Below are positions 25,622 to 34,981 of a DNA stretch of 64,000 nucleotides, in pieces. A model generated the notes under the pieces. That model had not been told where the DNA came from. It did not search any database and worked only from the letters and a program-made list of their open reading frames with translations. Numbering within the stretch: position 1 is the stretch's first letter; each line of letters opens with the position of its first letter. Location: NCBI GenBank assembly GCA_024998625.1, contig JACOEL010000003.1, positions 264,682-328,681 of the forward strand, in the 5' to 3' direction. The DNA comes from Nitrospira sp. Lineage in GTDB: Bacteria; Nitrospirota; Nitrospiria; Nitrospirales; Nitrospiraceae. The position numbers were made by a program, and so were the translations under genes.

Positions 25622-26839
25622 ATGAGTACATTCGCCTATGTCGGACGGAACCGCCAGGGTGCTGTGAAGAAGGGCGAGCTCACCGCCAAGACCAGAGACG
25701 AGGCGGTCGAGCAGCTTCGCAAGCAGCAGGTCGTCGTGACCAGCCTGGAAGAAAAGTCCGGCATGGGCGGAAAGTTCAAGGTGAGTCTGGGAAGCGGCCT
25801 CACCGACAAGGATCTGGTGGTTTTCACCCGCCAGTTCGGCACGATGATCAATGCCGGGTTGCCCTTGATCCAATGCCTCGACATTCTCTCCACCCAGTCG
25901 GAAAATAAAGTCTTGCGCGAAACGGTCGGCGACGTGAAGAACAGTGTGGAAGCCGGCTCGACGTTCTCCGATGCGTTGAAGCGACACCCCAAAGTGTTCG
26001 ACGACCTCTATGTAAATATGATCCATGCCGGTGAGGTCGGCGGTCTGCTCGATACGATTCTGACCCGTCTGGCCAAGCACATCGAAAAGGCGATGAAGCT
26101 GAAAGGCCAGATCAAGTCGGCCATGGTCTATCCCACCGCCATCGTCGGGGTGGCCGTCGTCATCATCAGTGTCTTGATGGTGTGGGTCATTCCTGTGTTC
26201 GCGCAGATGTTTACGGAAATGTCGGGCGGCAAGGTCGGCTTGCCCGGTCCGACCCAGATCGTGATCAATGTCAGTAACTTTTTCCAGAGCTATTGGTACG
26301 CCATGGGCGGGGCCATGGTCGCGACGGTCATCGCCATCAAGCGCTACTATGCCACCGTGAACGGACGTGTAGTGATCGACCGGCTGTTGCTCAAGGTTCC
26401 GATCGTTGGAGATCTGATCCGAAAGGCCTCCGTAGCGAAGTTCACGCGCACGTTGGGCACGCTCATTACCAGCGGTGTGCCCTTGCTCGAGGGATTGAGC
26501 ATCTGCGCGAAGACGTCCGGCAACAAGGTCATCGAAGAAGCATTGATGAATGCGCGGGTCAGCATCAGCGGCGGGAAAACGATTTCCGAGCCGCTGGCTA
26601 AGTGTAACGTGTTTCCCAAGATGGTGACGCACATGATCGCCGTCGGCGAATCGACCGGCGCGCTCGATGCCATGCTGGGCAAGATCGCCGATTTTTATGA
26701 GGACGAAGTCGATCAGGCGGTCGAGACACTCACCTCGTTGCTCGAACCGATCATGATGGTTGTGTTGGGTACCATCATCGGGTTTATCGTCATCGCCATG
26801 TATCTGCCGATCTTCACGATGGCGCAGGCTATTCAATAG
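25622..26839 (+). CDS. pilC: Type IV pilus inner-membrane platform protein PilC
   Basis: PilC/GspF-family polytopic protein (405 aa) that couples the PilB/PilT ATPases to pilin assembly. Two repeated GspF domains are visible (about residues 70-195 and 270-395), each with a FTRQ/FTRTLG...L...G motif (VVFTRQFGTMINAGLPLIQCLDIL; FTRTLGTLITSGVPLLEGLSI) and hydrophobic segments. The start at ATG 25622 has AAGGAGTGG upstream and gives MSTFAYVGRNRQGAVKKGELTA, the usual PilC N-terminus. It is followed by the pilS-pilR regulatory pair; the ATPases and pilin are not in the window. Confidence 0.94.
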   Translation: MSTFAYVGRNRQGAVKKGELTAKTRDEAVEQLRKQQVVVTSLEEKSGMGGKFKVSLGSGLTDKDLVVFTRQFGTMINAGLPLIQCLDILSTQSENKVLRETVGDVKNSVEAGSTFSDALKRHPKVFDDLYVNMIHAGEVGGLLDTILTRLAKHIEKAMKLKGQIKSAMVYPTAIVGVAVVIISVLMVWVIPVFAQMFTEMSGGKVGLPGPTQIVINVSNFFQSYWYAMGGAMVATVIAIKRYYATVNGRVVIDRLLLKVPIVGDLIRKASVAKFTRTLGTLITSGVPLLEGLSICAKTSGNKVIEEALMNARVSISGGKTISEPLAKCNVFPKMVTHMIAVGESTGALDAMLGKIADFYEDEVDQAVETLTSLLEPIMMVVLGTIIGFIVIAMYLPIFTMAQAIQ

Positions 26840-27047
26840 CGACGCGGCTCGGTCGCATCCATTCTCCGACGCATGGTCCGAGGGTCCACACGGGCCATGC
26901 GTCGCACATCCATCAGAGCAACGCGCCCCCCCCATGCTGTCCCCGACCCTTCCAGTTCGAACCACCGGTGTTGAGCCGTCCTTCAACTCGAACCCCCAGG
27001 CATCGCCACCGACTGATCTGTGCCGGACGTCGCCGGGCGAGCGCTCG

Positions 27048-28742
27048 ATGCCTGAGCTGAAGACCAGACTCCATTGGCTTATGGGACTCCGCGTATTGAT
27101 CGTGACGCTGATGCTCGGGCTGTCCCTGGCGTTTCAGTCCACCCGTGGCGAATCGGCCCCTACCTTTACAGCATTAATCGTCTTCACCTACACCATTACC
27201 ATCATCTACGCGATGGTGCTGAGGAGGCTCACGTCTCCTGTTGCTCATACTGCCTTCACCTGGGTGCAGGTCGGAGTCGATATCGTACTCGAAACCGTCC
27301 TCATTGTGAGAACCGGCGGTGTCGAGAGTCCGTTTGCGGTGCTGTACGTCATCACCGTGACGGTTGCCAGCCTGGTTCCGCACCGGCGTGTCGGCATTGT
27401 CACGGGAGCCGGCTGTACCCTCCTGTTCGGTGGCATCACGGTCGTTCAATATTTCGGATTCCTGAATGCCGCCGGGTGGCTGCCTCCCAGCAAGTTGGAA
27501 GGGCCCGAAGTGCTGCAGACATTTGAGGTGTATGGTCTGGCGTTCCTGGTCGTTGGGTTCTTAAGCGGGGCGTTGGCGGACCAACTTCACCATGCCGATC
27601 AATCGTTGCGTGAGAAAGAGCAAGGTCTCACGCGGCTACAGGTGTTTCATGAGAGTATCGTGCGAAGTATCAGCAGCGGGGTGTTCACTACCGACGAGGA
27701 GGGGCGGATCACCTCCTTCAACCCCGCGGCGCATGAAGTCACCGGTTATGCCTTTGCTGACGTGCAAGGACGCCTCTGGCGGGATGTCTTCAATTGGCAC
27801 CCCGGTACCCGCTCCGAGGAAGCGGCGCTGACGTCCCTCTCTCCCTTGCGGTTTGAAGTGGAATGTGCGCATGCGGACGGCAGCCGACTGGTGCTCGGAA
27901 TGACGGTGTCTCCACTACATGAACAGGGCACGCAGCGCGGCCTGGTGTGTGTGTTCAAGGATCTGACGCAAATTCGATATTTGGAAGAGGAAATGCGTCG
28001 GCGGGAATGGCTGGCCAACCTGGGTGAAATGTCGGCGGGAATGGCGCATGAAATCCGCAATCCGCTCGGTGCCCTGGCGGGGGCGATGCAGATGTTGCGG
28101 CAGGATGTCGGGTCTGACGAAACCAGTCAGCGTTTAATGGACATCGCCATTCGGGAAGCCAGGCGGCTCGACAATATCATCACTGAGTTTCTGCAATATG
28201 CCCGTCCCCCGGCGTTGAATTTGGCCGAGCTCGATTTGAACAAAGTCCTTGCCGATACGTTGGATCTGATCCAACATGAAGCGCAGTCTCGGACCGGCAT
28301 CACCATTACCTCCAGCCTGGCGCCCAACAAACTTGTGGCACAGGTCGATCAGGATCAGCTGAAGCAGGTCTTCTGGAATTTAGCCACTAACGCGTTCGAC
28401 GCGATGTCCGGCGGAGGAACTTTGACGATCACTACCGGACAGCGGCGGGTCGAGGTCGGTGGCCGGCGATCCGACGTCATCGAAATTGCGTTCCAGGATA
28501 ACGGGGAAGGCATTCCCAAACAGAATTTCGACAAGATCTTTCTGCCGTTTTTTACGACGAAGAAGGAAGGCTCCGGGTTGGGGCTGGCCCAGGTTCACCG
28601 CATTGTCGAACTGCACGAGGGGTGGATCAAGGTCGAGAGCGAGGTCGGGCACGGGGCACGATTCGTCGCGTGCCTTCCGCAGTCCGCAGAGACGGGGGTC
28701 CGGTTACGGCATGAAGGAAGGGAACCGTGGAAAAGATTCTAG
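27048..28742 (+). CDS. pilS: Sensor histidine kinase PilS
   Basis: A membrane histidine kinase (564 aa) with about six N-terminal membrane segments (residues 10-190), a PAS domain (about 215-320), a HisKA dimerisation domain with His334 in MAHEIRNPLGALAGAM, and a HATPase domain (NAFDAMSGGGT, DNGEGIP, GSGLGLAQVHRIVELH). It would phosphorylate the adjacent PilR to control pilin transcription. The start is uncertain: ATG 27048 gives MPELKTRLHWLMGLRVL, but ATG 26934 is also in frame. The stop overlaps pilR by 16 bp. Confidence 0.88.
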   Translation: MPELKTRLHWLMGLRVLIVTLMLGLSLAFQSTRGESAPTFTALIVFTYTITIIYAMVLRRLTSPVAHTAFTWVQVGVDIVLETVLIVRTGGVESPFAVLYVITVTVASLVPHRRVGIVTGAGCTLLFGGITVVQYFGFLNAAGWLPPSKLEGPEVLQTFEVYGLAFLVVGFLSGALADQLHHADQSLREKEQGLTRLQVFHESIVRSISSGVFTTDEEGRITSFNPAAHEVTGYAFADVQGRLWRDVFNWHPGTRSEEAALTSLSPLRFEVECAHADGSRLVLGMTVSPLHEQGTQRGLVCVFKDLTQIRYLEEEMRRREWLANLGEMSAGMAHEIRNPLGALAGAMQMLRQDVGSDETSQRLMDIAIREARRLDNIITEFLQYARPPALNLAELDLNKVLADTLDLIQHEAQSRTGITITSSLAPNKLVAQVDQDQLKQVFWNLATNAFDAMSGGGTLTITTGQRRVEVGGRRSDVIEIAFQDNGEGIPKQNFDKIFLPFFTTKKEGSGLGLAQVHRIVELHEGWIKVESEVGHGARFVACLPQSAETGVRLRHEGREPWKRF

Positions 28743-30106
28743 TCGTCGATGACGAACAGGGCTTGCGCGATGTGTTGAGCATCATGCTCAAGCGTGCCGG
28801 ATATGCGGTGACCGTGGCCGCGGACGGAGACGAGGCGATCGGGCAAGTGCAGAAAGAAATCTTCGATCTCGTCATCACCGACCTCAAGATGCCCAGAGTG
28901 GGCGGGCTCGAGGTGCTGAAGGCCGTCAAGGCTGCCTCTCCCGACACCGTGGTTCTCATGATCACCGCTTTCGCGTCCGCCGACTCAGCGGTGGAGGCAA
29001 TGAAGCACGGCGCCTATGATTATCTCACCAAGCCGTTTCAGGTCGATGAAGTGCAACTAATCATCCGGAATGCGATCGAGCGGCGCCGGTTGTCGACGGA
29101 GAACATGCTTCTGAAGCGGGAACTGGCCAGCCAATCGTCGTTCTCACAGATCATCGGCCAAAGCGAGGCGATGCAGAAGGTCTATGAGGTCATCAAGAAG
29201 GTGGCCGATTCGAAAAGCAATGTGTTGATCGGCGGGGAAAGCGGGACCGGCAAAGAATTGGTCGCTCGGGCAATCCACTTCAACAGTGCGCGCGCCTCCA
29301 TGCCGTTTGTGACGGTGAACTGCAGCGCGGTGCCGGAAACGCTGCTGGAAAGTGAACTGTTCGGCCACATGAAGGGTTCGTTCACCGGGGCGATCTCCAA
29401 TAAAGCCGGTCTGTTCGAAGTGGCGAACGGCGGAACGATCTTTCTCGATGAGATCGGCGATACGACACCGGCCATCCAGGTGAAGCTGTTGCGTGTGATT
29501 CAGGAGCGTGAGTTCCGGCGGGTGGGCGGAACTCAGGATGTGAAGGTGGATGTCCGCATTGTCGCGGCCACGAACCGCGATTTGGAGAAAGCCGTCGCAG
29601 AGGGCGCCTTCCGGGAAGATCTGTACTATCGGCTGGATGTGATCCCGATCAAGCTTCCCCCGCTACGCATGCGGACCGGCGATATTCCATTGTTAAGCCA
29701 ACATTTCCTGGAGAAATTTGCCAAGGAAAGTGGTAAACCAGTGCCGACGATGAGCCAGGAGGCCATGCGCGTGCTGTTGGCGCATGAGTGGCGAGGCAAC
29801 GTTCGGGAATTGGAGAACGTCGTCGAACGCGTCGTGGCCTTCACAACGGGATCGTCGGTGACGGATGCGGATATTCGCGGATGGCTCCACAAGCCGGTGA
29901 GCAACCAGCAGGCCCTGCCGTCTGAGTTGCCTGAGGACGGCCTGGACCTGGAAGGGCTCATCAATACGATCGAGAAGGATCTGCTGTTGAAAGCGCTCGA
30001 ACGGAGTCAGTGGGTCAAGAAGCGAGCCGCGCGGTTGTTGCGGTTGAATACCCGGTCGTTCCGGTACCGTCTCGAAAAATACGAAATTAAAGGAGGCCGG
30101 GATTAG
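28727..30106 (+). CDS. pilR: Sigma54-dependent response regulator PilR (NtrC family)
   Basis: A 459-residue activator of RpoN-dependent promoters. It has an N-terminal receiver domain (LVVDDEQGLRDVL, phospho-Asp in LVITDLKMP), an AAA+ domain with Walker A GESGTGKE, the sigma54-contacting loop GSFTGA (Ser in the second position, as in known PilR), Walker B GGTIFLDEIGD, and a C-terminal Fis-type helix-turn-helix (KKRAARLLRLNTRSFRYRLEKY). The start is GTG 28727 inside the end of pilS, so the pair is translationally coupled. In known systems the target is pilA. Confidence 0.93.
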   Translation: MEKILVVDDEQGLRDVLSIMLKRAGYAVTVAADGDEAIGQVQKEIFDLVITDLKMPRVGGLEVLKAVKAASPDTVVLMITAFASADSAVEAMKHGAYDYLTKPFQVDEVQLIIRNAIERRRLSTENMLLKRELASQSSFSQIIGQSEAMQKVYEVIKKVADSKSNVLIGGESGTGKELVARAIHFNSARASMPFVTVNCSAVPETLLESELFGHMKGSFTGAISNKAGLFEVANGGTIFLDEIGDTTPAIQVKLLRVIQEREFRRVGGTQDVKVDVRIVAATNRDLEKAVAEGAFREDLYYRLDVIPIKLPPLRMRTGDIPLLSQHFLEKFAKESGKPVPTMSQEAMRVLLAHEWRGNVRELENVVERVVAFTTGSSVTDADIRGWLHKPVSNQQALPSELPEDGLDLEGLINTIEKDLLLKALERSQWVKKRAARLLRLNTRSFRYRLEKYEIKGGRD

Positions 30107-30126
30107 CGCCGCCCAGTAATCTGCGA

Positions 30127-31026
30127 GTGAACTCTACCAGCCTGCGTGTTCTGACCCCTGCGAAAGTGAATTTGATCCTCCGCGTGCTCGAGCGGCGTCC
30201 TGACGGCTTTCATGCCATCTGGTCGTTGATGCACACGGTCGGGCTCGACGATGAGCTGGCTCTTACCATCCGGCCCGACACGACCTCCCGTATCGCCTTG
30301 CGCTGCGACCATGTCGCGCTGGCGGCCGATCAAAGTAATCTTGTCTATCGAGCCGCGCAGCTCGTGTTGGCGCGAAGCGACCGAGCCGTCGACCTGTCGA
30401 TCACCCTCACGAAACGCATTCCGCTGGGGGCCGGCTTGGGGGGCGGCAGCAGTGATGCGGCGGCCACCATCCTCGGTTTGACCCGCCTGTTGGGATCGAA
30501 CTGGTCCATCGAGCAGATGGCGGAGTTGGGGCAACAGTTAGGAAGTGACGTGCCGTTCTTTTTTATGGGGCCAGCCGCCTGTGTCACTGGTCGAGGGGAA
30601 CAGGTGCGACCGATCCAGATGACGGGCACTCGCTGGATCGTGCTGGTGAATCCCGGCTTTCCTGTCGAAACAAAGTGGGCTTATCAGCGGCTGTCTGCCA
30701 CCAGGGCGGGAGTGCGTCCTCTGTCCCCGGAACTACAGCAACTGGGCAGCCGTACTGTAGTGGATTGGTCCGAGATCATTCCCCTGGTAGAAAATGATTT
30801 TGAGGCGCCAGTCTTTGCGCAACACCCGGTGCTGGTCCAGATCAAACACCAATTGCTGAGTCAGGGAGCTGAAGCGGCCCTGTTGTCCGGGAGCGGTGCC
30901 ACCATGTTCGGGATATTTCCCGGGCAGGCCGATGCGGAGCGGGCCGCCGCTCTCTTTGCCAGTGACCCGAAGATGAAGGCCTACGCCGTACCCGCGGTGG
31001 GAACTCCGGTCACGAGCGCAGTCTGA
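30127..31026 (+). CDS. ispE: 4-(cytidine 5'-diphospho)-2-C-methyl-D-erythritol kinase
   Basis: IspE of the non-mevalonate isoprenoid pathway (299 aa, GHMP kinase family). PAKVNLILRVLERRPDGFHAI, the ATP-binding PLGAGLGGGSSDAAATI loop (about residue 97-113), LGSDVPFFFMGPAACVTGRGE and the C-terminal LSGSGATMFGIF are all conserved. The start is GTG 30127. Its location directly upstream of prs is common in many bacteria, though no tRNA lies between them here. Isoprenoids made by this route include the undecaprenyl carrier used by MraY. Confidence 0.95.
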   Translation: MNSTSLRVLTPAKVNLILRVLERRPDGFHAIWSLMHTVGLDDELALTIRPDTTSRIALRCDHVALAADQSNLVYRAAQLVLARSDRAVDLSITLTKRIPLGAGLGGGSSDAAATILGLTRLLGSNWSIEQMAELGQQLGSDVPFFFMGPAACVTGRGEQVRPIQMTGTRWIVLVNPGFPVETKWAYQRLSATRAGVRPLSPELQQLGSRTVVDWSEIIPLVENDFEAPVFAQHPVLVQIKHQLLSQGAEAALLSGSGATMFGIFPGQADAERAAALFASDPKMKAYAVPAVGTPVTSAV

Positions 31027-31327
31027 GCCCGAAGACTATAGTCCTCAGGGGCAGAAGGGCTAGAGGGAGCAAGACCACGCTCTATCCAAAGGTGGCTGAG
31101 CGCCCCACCCGCATCGCACGGTGGACGCCTCGCCTGCCTCAGATTGGTTGACAACTTCCCGATGTTTTCGCTATTGTGCTGTGCTTCGGTAGGCGTCCTC
31201 TTGTCCTGACAAGTGCGCGAGGTCAGCGGGACTCACAGCGGGTCCTGTCCGTGCCCACCGTTTTTGACGAACTCGACAAGCACCGTTACAGCATAGGCAT
31301 CGCCTCGTACGGCATCGAAGGGGTCGG
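31027..31327. other. Intergenic region between ispE and prs
   Basis: 301 nt without a credible gene. I looked for the tRNA-Gln gene often found here and saw no cloverleaf or T-loop sequence. The only clear signal is a promoter at 31148-31177. Confidence 0.6.
31148..31177 (+). promoter_or_regulatory. Sigma70-type promoter for prs
   Basis: TTGACA (31148-31153) and TATTGT (31172-31177) with an 18-bp spacer. The expected leader before prs would be about 145 nt. Confidence 0.55.
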
Positions 31328-32269
31328 ATGAACAGGGAACTCAAGCTCTTTTCGGGCAGCGCCAATCCTGCGCTTGCGCGGGCGATTTGCTCGTATCTCG
31401 ACCTGCCTCTCGGCGCGGCGACGGTATCCTCCTTCAGCGACGGGGAAATCCGGATCCGCGTGGAAGAGAACGTGCGCGGCGCCGATGTGTTCGTTACCCA
31501 GTCCTGCTGCTCCCCGGTCAACGATTCGATCATGGAAATGCTCATCATGATCGATGCCCTGAAACGCTCGTCGGCCAACCGCATTACGGCGGTGATTCCC
31601 TATTTCGGCTATGCCCGGCAGGACCGCAAGGATCAGCCGCGTGTGCCGATCTCAGCGAAACTGGTCGCCGACATCATTACCACGGCCGGCGCGGACCGTG
31701 TGCTCACCATGGATCTCCATGCGAGTCAGATCCAGGGGTTTTTCAATATTCCAGTCGATAACCTCTACGCTCTGCCGGTGTTGATGGAATACATCACGAA
31801 ACGGAAGGTGTCGGATCTGGTGGTTGTGTCGCCGGATGCCGGCGGCGTGGAGCGCGCCAGAGCCTTCGCGAAGCGCCTGCAGGCCAATCTGGCCATTATC
31901 GACAAGCGGCGCGAGGGGCCCAACCAGGCGCAGGTCATGAATATCATTGGTGACGTGCAGGGCAAGAGCGCTCTGCTCCTCGACGATATGATCGATACTG
32001 CGGGAACGATCGTCCAGGGCGCTCAGGCCTGCCTGGATAAAGGCGCGCGTGAGGTCTGGGCCGGTTGTTCGCATGGCGTGTTATCGGGGCCTGCATTGGA
32101 GCGGCTCCAACAATCCGGCTTGACCGAAGTACTGGTGACCGATTCGATTCCCCTACGGGGCAAAGAACAGAAGTGTCCGAAACTCAAGGTGTTGTCGGTG
32201 GCGCCTCTTTTCGGGGAAGCCATCCGGCGTATCCATGAAGATGAATCAGTAAGTTCGTTATTCGTGTAG
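31328..32269 (+). CDS. prs: Ribose-phosphate pyrophosphokinase
   Basis: PRPP synthase (313 aa) makes phosphoribosyl pyrophosphate for nucleotide, histidine and tryptophan synthesis. The N-terminal FSGSANPALARAICSYLDLPLG, the ATP-binding YFGYARQDRKDQPRVPISAKLVADI, the cation-binding DLHASQIQGFF and the PRPP loop LLDDMIDTAGTIVQGA all fit the class I enzyme, as does the length. It is followed by rplY and pth, a conserved order. Confidence 0.97.
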   Translation: MNRELKLFSGSANPALARAICSYLDLPLGAATVSSFSDGEIRIRVEENVRGADVFVTQSCCSPVNDSIMEMLIMIDALKRSSANRITAVIPYFGYARQDRKDQPRVPISAKLVADIITTAGADRVLTMDLHASQIQGFFNIPVDNLYALPVLMEYITKRKVSDLVVVSPDAGGVERARAFAKRLQANLAIIDKRREGPNQAQVMNIIGDVQGKSALLLDDMIDTAGTIVQGAQACLDKGAREVWAGCSHGVLSGPALERLQQSGLTEVLVTDSIPLRGKEQKCPKLKVLSVAPLFGEAIRRIHEDESVSSLFV

Positions 32270-32306
32270 GCCGTCCGCGTCGAGCGACTGGTCGAGGAGG
32301 AGTATC

Positions 32307-33074
32307 ATGAAATTCGATTTAACCGTTGAGAGCAGAGAGGGTGGGGGCAAGGGGCCCGCGCGTCAACTTCGTCGTGCCGGTCGTGTTCCGGCCGTGCTGT
32401 ATGGGCAGGGGGAATGTTTGCTGCTCTCGGTGAAGCCTGACGAGTTGGTAAAGATTCTGCGGTCTCAGGCCGGATCCACCGCGCTTATTTCTCTTATCAT
32501 CAACGGCGCGAAGACCAAGGCCAAGCGCACGGCGTTGCTACGGGATTTTCAGGTTGATCCGATCACAGGAAGCGTGCTCCACGCGGACTTTTTCGAAGTG
32601 GCGATGGATAAACCGATCCGCGTCAAGGTGCCCGTGCATTTGACCGGGGGCCAGCCGATCGGTTTGAAAGAAGGTGGAGTGTTGCATCATGTGTTGCGCC
32701 AGCTGCACATTGAATGTCTCCCGTCTGTCCTGCCCGATTTCATCGAGGTCGACGCATCGCAGCTCCAAATCAATCAGGGCATCCATCTGAAAGATATTCC
32801 GAAGACCGAGGGGTTGCGGTTTTTGGACGACCTTGAGCACATGGTCGTGAGTGTGGCTGCGCCGATGACCGATGCCAAGCTCGAAGCATTGCTCACCGCC
32901 GGGGCGCCTGGCGCTGAAGGTGCCAAGGAGCCCGAAGTGGCGGCGAAGGGCAAGGCAGCCGCTGAAGGTGCGGCGGGAGCGGAAGCCGGGAAGGCGGGAG
33001 ATGCAAAGGCTGGGGCTGCCGCGCCCAAGGCCGGAGCAGCGCCCGCGAAGAAGGAAGCGGAAAAGAAGAAGTAA
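32307..33074 (+). CDS. rplY: 50S ribosomal protein L25 (general stress protein Ctc type)
   Basis: The long L25/TL5/Ctc form (255 aa), which binds 5S rRNA. The N-terminal L25 domain (about 1-95: GKGPARQLRRAGRVPAVLYG, VDPITGSVLHADFFEV) is followed by the C-terminal beta domain (about 100-190). The last 60 residues form an Ala/Lys/Gly-rich, low-complexity basic tail ending in a run of lysines, which is usual for this form. A GGAGGAG Shine-Dalgarno precedes the ATG. Confidence 0.95.
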   Translation: MKFDLTVESREGGGKGPARQLRRAGRVPAVLYGQGECLLLSVKPDELVKILRSQAGSTALISLIINGAKTKAKRTALLRDFQVDPITGSVLHADFFEVAMDKPIRVKVPVHLTGGQPIGLKEGGVLHHVLRQLHIECLPSVLPDFIEVDASQLQINQGIHLKDIPKTEGLRFLDDLEHMVVSVAAPMTDAKLEALLTAGAPGAEGAKEPEVAAKGKAAAEGAAGAEAGKAGDAKAGAAAPKAGAAPAKKEAEKKK

Positions 33075-33079
33075 TTGCG

Positions 33080-33670
33080 TTGCGCCTGCTCGTTGGATTG
33101 GGCAATCCCGGAGCCGACTATGCCGACACACGGCATAATATCGGTTGTTGGGTGATCGAACGGGCCGCAGCGCGGTGGTCGATACGTCTCACCAAGAAAG
33201 GCGCGGCCCAGCGAGGCTCGGGTCGCGCCGGTTCCAAGCAAGTCGAACTCGCCAGTACCCTCGACTGGATGAATCTCAGCGGTCCTCCCCTCAAAGGTCT
33301 CCTCCGCGAGCTTGGCCTGACTCCTGAGGCCCTAGTGGTTGTGCATGACGACTTGGATTTGGAACCGGGTCGTTTGCGGATCAGGCAGGATGGCGGAAGC
33401 GGAGGCCACAACGGCATCAAATCTGTCATCGAGGCCTTGGGAACGCCGCAGTTCGTGCGGCTGAAGATCGGCGTCGGTCGCCCGGCGCCGCGGCAAGACT
33501 CCGCAGACTATGTGTTGGCGCGCGTCTCGCCTGACGAGCGGGCGATCTATGTCCCCTGCCTCGAACGAGCCGTCGATGCCCTCGAATTGCTCCTCAACCG
33601 CGATGTCTCCACGGCGATGAATCAATTTAACGTGCGGGAAAAAGCCGAAGGTGGGGAGCGGGCGAGTTAG
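33080..33670 (+). CDS. pth: Peptidyl-tRNA hydrolase
   Basis: Pth recycles peptidyl-tRNA released from stalled ribosomes (196 aa). The N-terminal LLVGLGNPGADYADTRHNIG carries the catalytic His, and VVHDDLDLEPGRLRIRQDGGSGGHNGIKS the conserved Asp and His/Asn residues; LKIGVGRP and the VLARVSPDE region are also typical. The start is a TTG at 33080, five nt after rplY, with a GAAGAAG stretch upstream; no ATG fits. It is linked to rplY and prs as in many bacteria. Confidence 0.94.
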   Translation: MRLLVGLGNPGADYADTRHNIGCWVIERAAARWSIRLTKKGAAQRGSGRAGSKQVELASTLDWMNLSGPPLKGLLRELGLTPEALVVVHDDLDLEPGRLRIRQDGGSGGHNGIKSVIEALGTPQFVRLKIGVGRPAPRQDSADYVLARVSPDERAIYVPCLERAVDALELLLNRDVSTAMNQFNVREKAEGGERAS

Positions 33671-33741
33671 CCCCGGTACCTGCGTCGGGCTCATGCCTAA
33701 CTTGGCCGGCCATCTCGCCGTCTCCCGTTCCATTTGAGAAA

Positions 33742-34182
33742 CTACTGCTCTGGTGTGCTTGATCCAGGCCCGCCCGTTGCCCTAGTGTGCCCTGTCCGAA
33801 CCCCTCGGACGATTCCCTTGTCATCGAAGGTAATCGCCAGCTGATTTACTTCGGATGTGGCGTTGCCTGCGAACAAGCCCACTATCGGAATGAATGTGAC
33901 CGGAGCTATCTCCGTGCTGACGTGGACATAGGTCCAAATCTCTGAGAATGCGCCTGGGGGCGTTGTCGGATGGCCTGGCAACTGCGGTACCGTTCCGGTG
34001 TAACGCGATGTACCATTAGGATGTCCAAACAATCGCCGCACGTCATCCTTAGTTGACTCACCGATTTTGATCTGGGAGGTTAAATCCTCACGCCGAATTT
34101 CAGGATTGCCACTGCTAGCACAACCCAAAATAAGCGCGCATGAGCTCAGCAGTGCAGAACCTAGTATGAATTGAATCCGCAT
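33742..34182 (-). CDS. BamE/SmpA-like lipoprotein
   Basis: A 146-residue lipoprotein. The signal peptide ends in a lipobox (LILGC, Cys about residue 21). The mature part has the short SmpA/OmlA-type fold pattern: IKIGESTKDDVRRLFGHPNGTSRY, then EIWTYVHV and a beta strand LAITFDDKGIVRGVRTG. Canonical BamE is an assembly factor for outer-membrane beta barrels, but this fold is shared by unrelated lipoproteins, so a Bam role is not proven. ATG 34182 with GAGAGG upstream is chosen over a start seven codons earlier. Confidence 0.75.
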   Translation of the reverse strand: MRIQFILGSALLSSCALILGCASSGNPEIRREDLTSQIKIGESTKDDVRRLFGHPNGTSRYTGTVPQLPGHPTTPPGAFSEIWTYVHVSTEIAPVTFIPIVGLFAGNATSEVNQLAITFDDKGIVRGVRTGHTRATGGPGSSTPEQ

Positions 34183-34397
34183 GCCTGCCTCTCTGAAAGA
34201 CAAAGTATGCGAAGCATAGCCCGATGTTTTCAGGCATTCAAAACTCTTCAGCAGAACTCGGAAATATATTTGAATATGGCGAAGGGTTGAGCAGCGAGAT
34301 TGGGGCGCGCATCATCGCAGGGCATGAGGCGCAACTTGCTGTAAGTTGTGCCCATTGCGGTCGGCAAGTGAAAGCCCGATCAGCAGAATCAACGTAC

Positions 34398-34425
34398 GGT
34401 GGCCCCTGGGCCGACAGGGGCCACC
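34398..34425. terminator. Strong GC-rich hairpin between two minus-strand genes
   Basis: GGTGGCCCCTG (34398-34408) and CAGGGGCCACC (34415-34425) form a perfect 11-bp stem with a 6-nt loop, 47 nt beyond the stop of the gene at 34472-34981. There is no T tract on either side, so factor-independent termination is doubtful. Confidence 0.4.
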
Positions 34426-34471
34426 ATTCCTTCCGAAAATGAGATGCACGTTTTCCTCGCAGTCGGCTCTG

Positions 34472-34981
34472 TTACGAAGCACCTGGGTCCCACACATCAT
34501 TGTTCCAGTAATCGCAGCCGCCCGAGGCGCAGAACGGTCCCCCTTCATAGGGCGTGTTCATCGAAAAGTCGGGGACGCTGATGGGACGTTCGGTGTCGAT
34601 CCCCAGCTCGATGGGTGCGCTCAACGCAGTTGAATCGTTCGATCCTGTGGGTCTGGCGCTCACGACGAAATTATAGATTTCGTCTGCCGCCACATCATTG
34701 ATGCCATGTCGCCGATCCAGCAACATCTTGAGAAGGCGATCGGTTTCTCTCTTCACGACATGGCGGTCTCCTCGGTCCAGCCCGGCCTTAATACGGTCGA
34801 TTTTCTGGAAGTAGGGGGCGAAATCCGAGGTGGGGTAGGTCGCTTTCTCGAACGCGACCATGTTCCAAACATCATCGATCCACGTCTCGTTCGCGAGTGC
34901 CGTGCTGCCGCACAAGAGTACGAGGACGCAGCTTGCCGGTAGGATCACTCGCATACCGTATTGAAGGTTGTTCCAATTCAT
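34472..34981 (-). CDS. Secreted protein of unknown function
   Basis: A 169-residue protein with an N-terminal signal peptide (about residues 1-31, cleavage after TALA). The mature part has a charged helical region (FQKIDRIKAGLDRGDRHVVKRETDRLLKMLLDRRHGIND) followed by a low-complexity, acidic C-terminal part with two Cys in FCASGGCDYW. A clear AAGGAG Shine-Dalgarno precedes the ATG. No family is recognised. It may be a small periplasmic protein co-oriented with the lipoprotein at 33742-34182. Confidence 0.7.
   Translation of the reverse strand: MNWNNLQYGMRVILPASCVLVLLCGSTALANETWIDDVWNMVAFEKATYPTSDFAPYFQKIDRIKAGLDRGDRHVVKRETDRLLKMLLDRRHGINDVAADEIYNFVVSARPTGSNDSTALSAPIELGIDTERPISVPDFSMNTPYEGGPFCASGGCDYWNNDVWDPGAS

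Noticed and set aside
25577..26986. Long minus-strand open frame opposite pilC
   Set aside because: It is the antisense shadow of pilC, rich in His/Arg/Asp; only the last 44 codons outside pilC look possibly coding.
29360..29400. Altered GAFTGA loop in PilR (GSFTGA)
   Set aside because: Ser at this position is normal for PilR proteins, so it is not a sign of lost sigma54 contact.
31027..31327. tRNA gene between ispE and prs
   Set aside because: Expected from gene order in other bacteria, but no acceptor stem, anticodon arm or T-loop could be found.
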